Assembly: GCA_015698045.1 (NCBI GenBank) | Contig: BLAL01000315.1 | Location: 434,001 to 498,000 of the forward strand | Source: Rhizophagus clarus | Taxonomy: Eukaryota; Glomeromycota; Glomeromycetes; Glomerales; Glomeraceae | DNA length: 64,000 nucleotides | Reading direction: 5' to 3' | Shown: positions 23,415 to 34,412 of the stretch, in pieces | Position numbering within the stretch: the first letter of the stretch is position 1 | Layout of the letters: every line of letters begins with the position of its first letter | The notes under the pieces: model-generated | Told to the model about the DNA's origin: nothing | Databases searched by the model: none | Seen by the model: only the letters and a program-made list of their open reading frames with translations | Position numbers and translations under genes: made by a program

Positions 23415-23597
23415 TCTTATATACACTTTATATACGCGAAATAGATTTTTTACGCGTCAAAAAACTCAAAAAAATTTGATTTTTATTTTAAAATCTTATT
23501 GGACAGATCACAATGTTACACAGATTTTGGAATTCGAATTCTTTTTTTTGTTGACAACTCCTCAAATTTGAAAATCGCACCATTTTGAAAATGGCGA

Positions 23598-23811
23598 TAA
23601 AAAATTTTTTATTATATCATTGTTATTTGTTAGCGCTACATGTAAAATACAAAAAAATAAAAATCATTCCATTGAATTTTCTGTTTCATGATGTTTATTA
23701 CATTTATTAATATTCATAAATTATCATTTTAAGAATAACTATTAAAAACTGAGAGATGGCTTGACATGGCGTTAAATGCAGGTAAAATTCTTGCGAAAAG
23801 ATATTCGCAAC
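23598..23811. other. Spacer, no feature seen
   Basis: AT-rich sequence between the transposon's right end and the next minus-strand frame. Nothing further could be assigned. Confidence 0.4.
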
Positions 23812-24345
23812 TTATGGAGAAAAGATCAGATGCACAACAGATTCTCTAGTAATATTCGTTAATTTTTTAAGATCAGATTCCTGTCTAGATGTATCATCTT
23901 TGTTTTCATTTTTTTCCATTAAAGCCACTGAAGAAGATTCGTCTTTTGGTTTTATACTAGCCTTTTTTTTCTGACTAACTTTATCTTTTCGCCTACTAGT
24001 TACTGTATTCAGACCATTAGAATTTGCATCGTTCTCATTATCCATAAGGTATTTCATATGAGTGATTCTGTCTTCTTGAGTAGAGAAGGAAGTATCGTGT
24101 GAAGATTCCTGATTATCTGAAATCTGGTCAAAGATGCTAACAGATTCTATGATTTTATGCCATTTCTCAGTAGGTTCAGGAGGCCTCTGATTATCAATTA
24201 TTTTTTGGTATGTTATTGATCCTATATGATGTTTTTTACATATAATACGCTGAGCATCTGGAATATTATTCTGAGCAATCAGGTGACAAGCATCTGGCAT
24301 CTGATCTAAGAAATTTATGAGTATAGGCTGTTTGTTTTTTGCTCA
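23812..24345 (-). CDS. Unknown Lys/Ser/Glu-rich protein, about 160 aa or longer
   Basis: An open frame from ATG 24300 (MPDACHLIAQNNIPDAQRII, then KKHHIGSITYQKI) runs to a stop at about 23812. The same frame is open upstream to about 24345 without another ATG, so an upstream exon is possible. The first 50 residues look folded; the rest is charged and low in complexity (RRKDKVSQKKKASIKPKDE). A short segment (EDRITHMKYLMDNEND) resembles the ENMITHLQLLDN segment of the decayed gene at 27.2 kb, so the two may be related. Function unknown. Confidence 0.35.
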
Positions 24346-24660
24346 TAGTTTGCTAATAATGAGATCAATATTATACCAATAAAAAACATAAAAAATTTAT
24401 TCTAATATTGGTCTGGCATCAGTTAGACATTGGTTTGATATATATATGAAGTTCGCTTTCTTTACAGTGTAGCATATTATAACTATGATTCAAATAAAAA
24501 ATAGGTTTAGAATACATATACTTCAAATATCATATTTATTTTAAACTAATTCGTTATTGATTTTCTATTAGTATAATATTAGTATGATATTGGTTTGATT
24601 CTAAACTCCTTTTTTCATTATTCAAATAAAAAAAAATGACAAGAAAAATTTATCTTTAAG
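24346..24660. other. Gene-free spacer
   Basis: AT-rich with scattered ATTGGTCTGGCATC/ATTGGTTTGAT-like short repeats near 24405-24445 and 24585-24600. No gene was seen. Confidence 0.4.
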
Positions 24661-24668
24661 TAAATTAT

Positions 24669-26117
24669 ATGGTAAACATGTATATTCTGAATAAGATAAA
24701 TAATGGAACACCTTTAGTATCTGACAATAAACTTAGAGATTTACCATCTAATCGATATCCATCTAACCAAACTGAGCTTGAGAACCAACTTGCTTGTTTA
24801 AAACATGATCTTGATATTGCTTTAAGCTTAGGTATTCAGTTTGATATTAGAAACAGTCTCTTGATAAAAAATAATGAAAGTTTTTCAAAGCATGTATGCC
24901 AGCTTGAAGATGAGGTAAAAGAGCTTAAAAATCAGATTATCTATAAAAATATTTTATTTCTACAAAATTGGAAGAGATATAGACTATACATGAAGTTGAA
25001 ATTAAAACTCAAAAGTCAAAATATTTCAACTTAGGAAAGTCAAAAGTCAAAATTAAAGTCAAAATAGTCAATTAGAATCTTAAGCACTATTATTCCTGCT
25101 AGCACATTTTTTCGATGACTATGACAAACTAGCCGATTGCTGGTTTTTGGTAAATCATATGACTGATATTGAAACTGATTAGAAATATACTAAATCATAT
25201 TATCATGTGATATTCACACATATCCATCATATGGGTCATCCACAGATCTAACCACTAATATATAAATATTTTTTTTTTTAAATTTACGTCATAGTCATGT
25301 GATTTTTATAATTATAATTTAATACCAAATTTTAAATGTAAATAATTCTGTCAATATTGATGTTACAAATATGCAACACATATCATTGGAATCCTTTTGA
25401 TAAGCTAAATTCAATCATATAAAGATCATAAATATTGGATCACTAGATGCGGAGATCATTAACTTTGAATTTTAATATTATTGTTTACTATAAAAATCAT
25501 ATGACTATAATGTAATTTTGGCTATTTTGACTTTTGAAGGAGTCCAGGTCAAAATCATTTTAACTATTTTGACTATTACGGGGGTTGAAATTAACCAATT
25601 TTAGTTTTATGTATAATACAGGCTCTCCAATCAAGAGTAAAAGAATTAAAGCAGGATGTTTCTTTAACACAGGATGAGTTGTCAAAAATGGATTTTCTCA
25701 AACGTAAATTGAAACTAGAAAATGCAGAAGTAACTAATAAAAATATTGGTCTAAGTTTGGCAAAAAATGACTTAGAAGACTCATTGACCAAAAAAAAAAA
25801 ATAAATTAGCACAGATAAAAGATGATTTAATTATAGTACAAAAGGCATTAATAGAAAAAGATTTACTTCTTCAAGAAGCTAATGCTTGTTTAGCTAAGTA
25901 AATCCCAAAAACATATAGTGAGTTTGAAGTGTATGGAGGTATTAGTAGACTGAAAAAGGATAACAGTATCACTAGTCTTAAAACAGTTCCAAAATTACCC
26001 AATTCTGGCTTTTTTCAGCTTACAATCTTTCTCATAATAATATTACTAATCATATACTTTCTATGGTATATATTTTCTTATCTATATTCTTTATTTCACC
26101 TATCAATGAAGAAATAA
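24669..26117 (+). pseudogene. Decayed coiled-coil protein with C-terminal membrane anchor
   Basis: Exon 1 (from ATG 24669) encodes a coiled-coil-prone helix (ELENQLACLKHDLDIALSLG, CQLEDEVKEL). The likely donor is GAG|GTAAAA at 24918-24920 or a site slightly later, with an acceptor ACAG at 25619. Exon 2 (25620-26117) continues the heptads (LQSRVKELKQDVSLTQDEL, KRKLKLENAEV) and ends with a strongly hydrophobic segment (LTIFLIIILLIIYFLWYIFS) near 26018-26090, a tail anchor. Two breaks exist: a run of 12 A at 25790-25801 forces a stop (11 would keep the frame), and TAA at 25899-25901 replaces a probable CAA. It may be a membrane-anchored tether; function unknown. Confidence 0.45.
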
Positions 26118-26307
26118 TTCTTCTGAATTATACAGGTTGAAGGCTGTCAAATCGGGAATCATTTAGGCTATCCTATAGGGGGTCTAGATGATTCCCAATT
26201 TTTTTTAATTTATTTTATTAGGATATCTGATTGGTAACTTTAAAATAGCATAAATCAGGTATATTTAGGTTATCAATAGGATATCAATAGGGTACCTATT
26301 TATTTGC

Positions 26308-26346
26308 AACTGGATATCAATAGAATTGACCTATTGATATCCAGTT
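26308..26346. repeat. Perfect 16-bp inverted repeat with 7-nt loop, followed by T-run
   Basis: The left arm AACTGGATATCAATAG (26308-26323) and right arm CTATTGATATCCAGTT (26331-26346) are exact complements around the loop AATTGAC, followed by eight T. The same short words (CCTATTGATAT, ATCAATAGGG) recur around it at 26274-26295, 26373-26385 and 26469-26477. It could fold as a stem-loop in RNA or be the pair of ends of a very small mobile repeat. Confidence 0.8.
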
Positions 26347-26349
26347 TTT

Positions 26350-27060
26350 TTTAATTTACTTATTTGAATTAACCTATTGATATCTATTTTTCTTATCTGA
26401 CAGCTTACCGATTGATACCATTTTTGCTAATTATATCAATTTATATATATGATTTACCAAAATGTAATCAATAGGTTATGTCCGATTGCAAAAAAAATAT
26501 TGTATAGACTTTTGATTGATTTCTAATTACTACATAATTTGTCAATTTTATTATAACTGATTTGTATACACACAATTAATTTTATTAATTTTATTTCAAT
26601 AATTGTATATGCAAAATTAATGCGTAATCGCAAAATATGAAATTATTTTATATGCTACAAAATTAATACTCTAAATATTCTATGCATACTGTCTAGTGAT
26701 ATCAATATTCTAATCTATTTCATTCTGCATCTTTAGTTTCTTCAGTAGATCTTGATTTCTTTTTGCTTAAATAGTGTTTAGTATTAACTGGATCATTGAT
26801 ATTGTCTTTATAATTCTCTACTGCCTGACTACAATCGATAACATTAATCTATTGTATCCAGACTTAGCCTACTAAGGTGCATTCAAAAAAGCAGTTTCTT
26901 TACCTGAAGCATAACAAGAGTCGTCAAAAACTCTCTTTCGTCTTTTCTTATCTATTATTTATTGATAAAATAACATGTTCAGATAATCCCTTAAAAACAT
27001 CTGCAACTAAAAACATACAACCGGTTTACCACATTAATTAATGTCATGTATAATTTATGA
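26350..27060. other. Gene-free spacer with short CTATTGATA repeats
   Basis: AT-rich sequence; apart from the short repeat words near the inverted repeat I see no exon or RNA gene. Some coding-like residues may exist near 26720-27000 on the minus strand but none could be joined convincingly. Confidence 0.35.
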
Positions 27061-27064
27061 TAAA

Positions 27065-28710
27065 TTATTTATTTATGCAATCTCTTCTCCACTCAATATC
27101 TTGTATTATGATACAAGTTTCATTTGAATCACCATCTGGATCAACTTCAGATTCCTCTGAGCTATGATACACGTTTTTTATTACAATAGGATTGAACTCT
27201 GATTTCTTTAACTTTAAAATAACTGGATTATCTAATAGTTGCAAATGAGTGATCATGTTCTCTTGTCTTGATCGTTTCTATTCTCATAATTTTAATGTTA
27301 ATTAGTTAAATATTTTATAAACAAACTCAATTAATATAACAATAATATTACCTTGCTTCTGTGAGAATTTACATGTTTCCTTCTTATTTCCTTGGTTCGC
27401 TCATGTTTGGCTTTATTTTTGTTCAATAAATCTTCTCTCTGATAGCAATGACATTGGTGGATCATTTCATATAGCACATTTTCACTAATCAGATACGCCT
27501 TAATATCTAATATTTTGAATAGGGCAGGAATGATCGTTTTTGTTATCATATCCTTTTGCAATTCTAAAGTTATATTGATATTGAGTTGGCTGTTCAGAGG
27601 CATTCGTTTGGTATTCTATTTTACTTCTCGCTAATAAATATTTATTCACGTTAGCTGTTATATATTAAAATAAAATTCAGAATTAAACAATTTACTTATG
27701 CACAAGTTTTCTTTTATATCTTTTGGTAAATCTACCAAATGATGATAAGTTACTCAACTAGGAGCATCTGAATTATGAATGATTATCAATCTGCCAGTCC
27801 TTTCTGAACTTACACTTAAACGAGAAGTTGATCGTTATCATTTTTTTTACTTTTTCTTAGACTTTTTAGATTTCTTTTTACCATCCTTTTTCAGTTAAAA
27901 TTCTTCTTCGTCATCCTTATTGTCAGAATTTTTAGACTTTTTAGATTTCTTTTTACCATCCTTTTTCAGTTGAAGCTCTTCTTCATCATCCTTATCATCA
28001 GAATTCTTAGAAATCTTAGATTTCTTTTTACTATTCTTTTTCAGTTAAAGTTCTTCTTCACCACTTCTATTATCAGAAGAAATGATCATGACAGGTTTGT
28101 TAGAAGATTTAACAGATGATGACAAACTAGCAATAACGTGACGTTCAATACCAGATTCTAATATCTTTGATAATTGTTTATTTTCATCGTAATGCTTCAA
28201 ACATTCTAGCAAATATGAATATCGATGGCTATTATTAGATAATTTTTCTTAAATGAAGAATTGTTTGTTAATTTGTTAAATAATTTCAAATCGATACCAA
28301 AATAGACATTTAAGTAGTTAAATAGTTAGTTTGTTATTAAATAACAATATAAAAGTTAGTTTATTATTAAACAACAATAAAAAAGTAGTTAGTTTGTTAT
28401 CAAATAACAATAAAAAGTTAGTTTGTTCAGTTATTAAATAACAATAAAAAAGTTAAATAATTAGTTTCAACTTAAAAGTTTTCAAATTGGATTATCATAC
28501 ATATGGAATATAGCTGATTGAAATAAAACTTACCAATTTTGTACCCCAGTCTCAATTCAGGTGATAGAACCAATCAGAATGGATCTTCTGTCTTACTTCT
28601 TTCTTTACTACGCCCTCTCATCCTACTTCTGTCTTTACTATGCTCTTGTGTCTTATTTCTTTCTTTACTACGCCCTCTCATTCTTTTTCTTTCTTTACTG
28701 CGCCTAGTGT
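27065..28710 (-). pseudogene. Decayed multi-exon gene: RS-rich start, acidic/Lys repeats, unknown family
   Basis: Minus-strand exons in order: 28708-28531 (RRSKERKRMRGRSKERN..., SPELRLGYKIG, donor GTAAGT at 28530); 28251-27838 (NSHRYSYLLECLKHYDENK, then SGIERHVIASL and three copies of a roughly 25-residue unit DDEEELQLKKDGKKKSKKSK); about 27770-27690 (SERTGRLIIIHNSDAPS); 27620-27350 (MPLNSQLNINITLELQKDMI, ending HVNSHRSK); and about 27283-27065 (KRSRQENMITHLQLLDNP, then WRRDCINK). Nonsense changes occur at PF*LVLS (TGA for TGG), in two of the three repeat copies (TAA for CAA) and at PS*VTYHH (TGA for TGG). All are C-to-T type on one strand or the other. I believe it is a repeated Glomeromycotina family, without known function. 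Confidence 0.55.
27838..28085 (-). repeat. Coding tandem repeat, unit about 81 bp, three copies
   Basis: Inside the decayed gene, three near-identical units encode (D/G)EEEL or F, Q or stop, LKKDGKKKSKKSK. The central copy retains CAA for Gln; the outer two have TAA. Acidic then lysine-rich blocks alternate. Confidence 0.75.
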
Positions 28711-28860
28711 TCTAAATAGGTCAGGTCAATTCAGGTGACCCATCAGGTTGACCTGAAATATTCAGATCAGGTCATCAAATTCATAACCTGACCTCAGATC
28801 AGATCATAGTTTGATTGACCTGATTGACCCATTTAACCTGAAGTTAAAAAAGAAAACACT
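28700..28860. repeat. Cluster of AGGTCA/TGACCT words
   Basis: More than ten copies of AGGTCA, AGGTGACC or TGACCTGA occur in both orientations between 28718 and 28842. The spacing is irregular. It looks like a degenerate short repeat rather than a regulatory site, although AGGTCA resembles nuclear-receptor half sites, which fungi do not use. Confidence 0.6.
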
Positions 28861-28933
28861 GATACTAAATGATTGTAAAAGAACTATTTTAGCATTTTTT
28901 TTTCAGAATTTTATGTGAAAAAATGCTGAAAAG

Positions 28934-29686
28934 TAGGGCTCTGATCGGTTCAGTTCAGTTCAGTTTTTGCAAAAATTGATATCAAACTGAATTAATCGGT
29001 ATTGGTATTAATGATTACTGAAACTGATCAGTAATTACCAAAAACTGAACTGATTTACCAAACGTTTTTAGTAAAAAAACGTTTTGCAACGTTTAGCAAA
29101 AAAAAAGTTGTGAAATAATTTTTTTTTATTAAATCATCCATAAAAAAACATTTCGCAACGTTTTTTATTAAAGTGACAAAAAAAAATGTTGCGAGACATT
29201 TTTTTATATTAAATCATTTTATAAAAACATTTCGCAACGTTTTTTACAAGTTTCGCAAAAATAACATTGCGAAATGTTATTTTTTTTATCAAATCATTTA
29301 TGTAAAAAACATTTCACAACGTTTTTTACAAGTTTCGCAAAAATAACATTGCGAAATGTTATTTTTTTTATCAAATCGTTTATGTAAAAAACATTTCACA
29401 ACGTTTTTTACAAGTTTCACAAAAATAATGTTGCAAAACGTTATTTTTTATCAAATCGTTTATGTAAAAAATGTTTCGCAACATTTTTTTTTTAACTACA
29501 TTATTTAATAAAAAGACGTTTTTCTTATAAAAAAAACATTTTTATTATCGGTAAATCAGTTCAGTAAATCGCAAAACTGATACTGAAACTGAAAGTTTCA
29601 GTTTTATAAATCATAAAACCGAAACCGCTCTGATACCAAAACTGGTCAGTACGGTTCAGTAATTACTGAAACTGATCAGAGCCCTA
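28934..29686. mobile_element. hAT-type MITE, 753 bp, with 8-bp target duplication
   Basis: The ends are inverted: TAGGGCTCTGATCGGTTCAG at the left, and at the right the complement of TAGGGCTCTGATCAGTTTCA. The direct repeat CTGAAAAG flanks the element exactly (28926-28933 and 29687-29694). Eight-bp duplications and a TAGGG start point to the hAT superfamily. Internally it carries about three to four copies of an 82-bp unit built from CATTTCGCAACG and its complement (anchor ATAACATTGCG near 29261 and 29343, ATAATGTTGCA near 29425), so it can fold extensively. It has no coding frame. Confidence 0.88.
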
Positions 29687-29699
29687 CTGAAAAGTATTT

Positions 29700-31370
29700 T
29701 CTTAATAGTTAATGGATGCAAAAAAAGCCTTGGCTTTTTGATTCAATTTTTAATCAATAAAAAATATTAAAGAATGGTTTTAACTTTATTTATTCAGTTA
29801 TTGAACACAAAAAAAATGTTAAAAAACGCATTTTAGCATTTTTTTTAATTAAACGCATTTTTTTTAAATCAAATGCTTAAAGAAAAAAAAACATTTTTTT
29901 TAAATTTAACGCTTAAAAATGTTAAAAACGTATTTTAACATTTTTTTAAAAAATTAAATGCTTCATAAAAACATTTTTTTAATAAATTTAGCGCTTTAAA
30001 AAAATGTTTTTTTGAATTTAACGTTAAAAAATATATTTTAGCATTTTTTTTAAAAAAATAAACGCTTTAAAAAAATGATTTTTTAATAAATTTAACGCTT
30101 TAAAAAAACATTTTTTTAAATTTAACACTATTTTAGTATTTTTTTAAATTAAACGCTTTTAAAAAATATTTGTTAAATTAAAAAATGTATATTAGCATTT
30201 TTTTTAATTAACCGCTTAAAAAGATCAAACGTTTTAATTAAAACGCTTTAAAAAATGTTAAAAACTGCAGTTTAGTGTTTTTTTAAAATTTAAATGCTCT
30301 AAAAACATTTTTTTTTAAAAATTTAAATACTTTAAAAAAAAACATTTTTTTGAATTTAACATTAAAAAATGTATTTTGGCATTTTTTTTTTAAAAAAAAA
30401 TAAACATTTTAAAAAAATGATTTTTTAATAAATTTAACGTTTTAAAAAAAATGTTTTTTTAAATTTAACACTATTTTAACATTTTTTTAAATTAAACACT
30501 TTTAAAAAATGTTTGTTAAATTAAAAAACGTATATTAATATTTTTTTTAATTAAATGCTTAAAAAGATCAAACGTTTTAATTAAAACACTTTAAAAAATG
30601 TTAAAAATTGCAGTTTAGCATTTTTTTTAAAATTTAAATGCTAGTCTAAAAACATTTTTTTTAAAATTTAAACGCTCTAAAAACATTTTTTTTAAAATTT
30701 AAACGCTCTAAAAACGTTTTTTTTAAAATTTAAACGCTCTAAAAACATTTTTTTTAAAATTTAAACGCTCTAAAAACATTTTTTTTAAAATTTAAACGCT
30801 CTAAAAATCTTTTTTTTTAAAATTTAAATGCTTAAAAAAAGACATTTTTAAATAAGCGTTAAAAAAAACTTATTTGGCATTTTTTTAATTGTTCGCTTTA
30901 AAAATTGAAAAAAAAACATTTTTAAATTAAATGCCTAAAAAAATTAAACACTTGAAAAAAATGTTTTTTTTTAATTTAATGCTTAAAAAGAAACGGTTTA
31001 CGAAAAAATTAGTACTTTAATCAAACGCTTTAAAAAAATGTTTAAACTCATTAAATACTTTTAAAAAAATATGTTTTTTGAATTAAATGCTCAAAAAAAC
31101 ATAATTTAGCATTTTTTTAATTAAACAATTTAAAAAAACGTTAAAAGCTGTATTTTTTTAATTAAATACTTTTAAAAAAAATACATTTTTTAAATTAAAT
31201 GCTTAAAAAAAAATGTATTTTAGCATTTTTTTAAATCAACATTTTAAAAAAATATATTTTGTGTTTTCTAGATCAAGCGCTTAAAAAAAATACATTGTCT
31301 TTTTTTAATTAAACGCATTTTTTTTAATTAAACACATTTTTTTTAAATTAAACACTTAAAATAACGTTGA
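29700..31370. repeat. A/T-run tandem arrays with higher-order repeats
   Basis: The sequence alternates T-runs and A-runs around AAACGCT/TTAGCATTTTTT words. Two scales are visible. A 32-bp unit (CTCTAAAAACATTTTTTTTA) is repeated about six times at 30655-30830. A higher-order unit of about 346 bp is seen from GATCAAACGTTTTAATTAAA at 30220 and 30567 and from AAAAATGATTTTTTAATAAA at about 30073 and 30415. No coding frame. Confidence 0.8.
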
Positions 31371-33008
31371 CGAACGTATTGACATGATTTTTATTAATTA
31401 CTTTAATAAAATTATTGACCTGATTCTAACTTATTTTTTGAAAAAGAAAAGATTGTTTAGCATTTTTTACAAACATTCTATTTACTTCTTCTTATATAAA
31501 TTATTTCTTGTTATATTTATAACTATGTTAATAATACTATGAAGCAAGAAATTACAGAACTATACGCTCACGTTAAAGATCTCATAAAAGAAGAAATCAA
31601 ACATAAGGCTAGAATTATCATAATGGGAGATTTCAATGCAAGCTACGATGATTATCAACAAGAAATTAAAAGTAATAAACATTCTTGGAAGAATTCAATT
31701 TTTATGACACTCAAGCAATATGGTTTTAAAGATACAAATAGTTTGTTTCATAAGAATCCTTTACCAACATAGTATCGTCAAGATTTTAAATTTTGTATAG
31801 ATTTTATTTGGGTAAATTATGAAATAATTCCTGATTTAATCTATGCTTCAACTAATAAACCTCATGTAGTTTTCACTGATCATTCAGTCGTGACAGTATA
31901 TTTTAGTTATGATAATATATTTAGAATTAAAGCAGTTGCTATAGCTAAAAGACACAATACCCGTAAAATTATTAATTACAAAGTGATTACATAGGATGAA
32001 TGGAAAACTTTTACTGAACTAATGGAAGAATTATGTCCATCAAAAGAGTCTACATATTTATCTAACAGTAGATCTTTAAATCGACTCTGGAATGAAATCA
32101 AGAGTATTTTTAAGCAAGCAGTAGCCAAACTACCACATAATAAGTAAGATAATCCATTCTTAGAACAACTTCCTGAATCCATAGTATATTTCAAAAAGAA
32201 GATGCGTCAATTATCAAAAATTCTGTTACAATTAACACAGAAAAAACTTCCAGCATATGTTGATGAGTGTAAACGATATAATTATATTAATAGTAAATTG
32301 GCAATTATTACAGATTTATCATATAGGCTTAATATTGATAAACCTAATATCCTCGCGCTTTCAATTTTAGAATTTAAACAATTCGTTAAAGATTTATTTA
32401 ATATTGTTACCATTAGATTTAAGAAGAAAGATAAAGAATATAAGACAGAAAGAATTAAATTCTTCGTTGACAAATGATGCCAAGAATTAGCTGATCACAA
32501 AAGAAGAGTTATAAATTCAGTACTTAACTGTCAAAGAAAATGTATCACTTTAGATAAGATTCTAATCTGTAATAATGGGCAAATGGAATTATGCCTAGAT
32601 TCTGATGTTATTAACAAAGAAGTAACCAATCATTTTCAGAATGCTGCTAGTAAGAAATTTGAAGAAATTCAAATGCAATACCGTTGGCAGAAACAATATC
32701 AACCTATTGAGTGGATTGATCTAAGATGATATGCTAATCTAACGCAAAAGTTCACCATAGAAGAATAGTGTAAAGTTATTATAGATCTTCCTAAAGAAAA
32801 AGCATCAGGACCCTCTAAAATCTCTAACGAATTATTACAACATATGGGACTAAATATATTTAAATTTACATTATGATTAGCCAATTTATGTCTAACAACA
32901 GGTGATATTCCTGCTGAATGGAGAGATGCATTACTTTATCCCATTCTCAAGACTATAAAATGGGAACATCAACTCACTAAAATCAGATCCATCACTCTTT
33001 TAGAAACT

Positions 33009-34412
33009 ATGAGAAAGACGGTAGTTAAAATTGTTACTCAAAAACTTTCTCATATTATTGCTGATAATAATATCTTGAAAGGAGGAAATCATGTGGCTTT
33101 ACTTGGTGGTTCCACTGAAGTTCCCATTCAAATTATGAATTTGATTATGGAAGATGCTAAAGTTAAGAAAAAGCCTTTATGGATATTATTTCAAGACCTT
33201 TCAAAGGCGTATGATAGAGTTGATATCAAGATGCTGGAGTTAACTCTTAATAGAATCAAAATTCCAAAAAGAATCGTTCAACTACTTGTTAATTTATTTT
33301 TTAATAGTAAGAAGGCAGTTATCACAATAATAAGAACAACTCAATTTTATAAAGCGCTTATAGGAATAGATCAGGGTAAAGTGATTTCACCCCTTCTCTG
33401 GACTATCTATTATGACCCACTCTTGTGTGAAATAAATAAACTACAACTGGGTTATACAGTAAATCAATCAATTGTAAAAAATGTTCAGTTAAGAGACCCC
33501 AATAAAGAAACAATTATGATCTCCTCTCAAGCTTATATGGATGATGTATCATGGATAACTGATTCATCGTATAAATTAGAAAGTATATTACAAATAGCAG
33601 ATGAGTTCAACAAGTTGAACAATATACAGATCAATTCAGAAAAATTTGCGTTAATGACTAATGATACAAACGCTTTAAAAAATAAGTCTGTTAAGTTGAA
33701 TTTTGACTTTCATGTTCAAGAAATTCAATTGATTCATCCAACTGAATCAGTTAGGATCCTAGATGCTTGGATGAACCTTAATTTATCTAAAGTATATGTA
33801 TTTAATCAGTGTAAAAATATTATTACAGAATATAATAAGATTATCAGAAATAAGCAGCTCACAAATAAGATGATGAGATATATTTATAATGCAGTCATAA
33901 TTCCAAGTATCGAATATAAATCACAATATATCATTTTGAATGATAATCAAGTGGCAATTTTTAATACTCTTGCACGTACACTTTTCAAGAAAAAGACTAA
34001 CTTAGTAATGACAATACCAAATTGTATGATTCATTCAAGTTTAGGATACGCAATTAAGGACATATCAACTATCCAACTTCAGTGTCAAGTTACTAGACTA
34101 CATAATCAACTTCAGAATAAAGGGTTACTTGGTATGCTCTTCAAATTAAGTATTGTACGTTTACAACAAGAAACATTATCTGTTAATAACGTTCTAACAG
34201 AGTGGAAAATCCATTTAAAAGATTTAAAGATTAAATATAATTTGATCACTAGCACTTTAGCTATTATGTATGATAATAATCTTATGTGTCAATCTAATAT
34301 TGAGCGTAAAATAATGGGAGGACAACTACCTATTACACAAGTATTGAATCCAGATTTGTTATTTAAGAAGAGATTAAATTATCATTTACAACGTCACAAT
34401 ATTTATTTTTAA
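33009..34412 (+). pseudogene. LINE reverse transcriptase domain, open segment of 467 codons
   Basis: This is the longest undamaged part of the LINE. Motifs: DLSKAYDRVDIKML (block with the first catalytic Asp), GIDQGKVISPLLW (template grip) and YMDDVSW (the two catalytic Asp). The thumb and connection follow (LNFDFHVQEIQLIH...). The enzyme copies LINE RNA into DNA at a nicked target. The polypeptide should begin far upstream in the endonuclease, so the ATG at 33009 is internal and not a true start. Confidence 0.85.

Larger units (their letters stand above)
20190..23597. mobile_element. Two-gene Tc1/mariner-type DNA transposon, about 3.4 kb
   Basis: Inverted ends of 28 bp with one mismatch face each other: 20190-20217 (TCGCCGTTTTCAAAATGGTG, then CGATTTTC) and 23570-23597. 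Both are flanked by TA (20188-20189 and 23598-23599), the target of Tc1/mariner elements. Between them lie a three-exon DD34E transposase on the plus strand and a three-exon accessory gene on the minus strand, convergently arranged. Both genes are open, so the element looks recently active. The internal ends contain several GCGAATTTT motifs (20245, 20295, 20418-20452). The outermost border could lie slightly further out in AT-rich DNA. Confidence 0.72.

Noticed and set aside
26308..26350. Bacterial intrinsic terminator
   Set aside because: The stem-loop plus T-run has that form, but the sequence is eukaryotic and AT-rich; no transcript ends there by evidence.
28700..28860. Nuclear receptor-type response element cluster (AGGTCA)
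   Set aside because: Fungi lack such receptors; irregular spacing and orientation suggest repeat debris.
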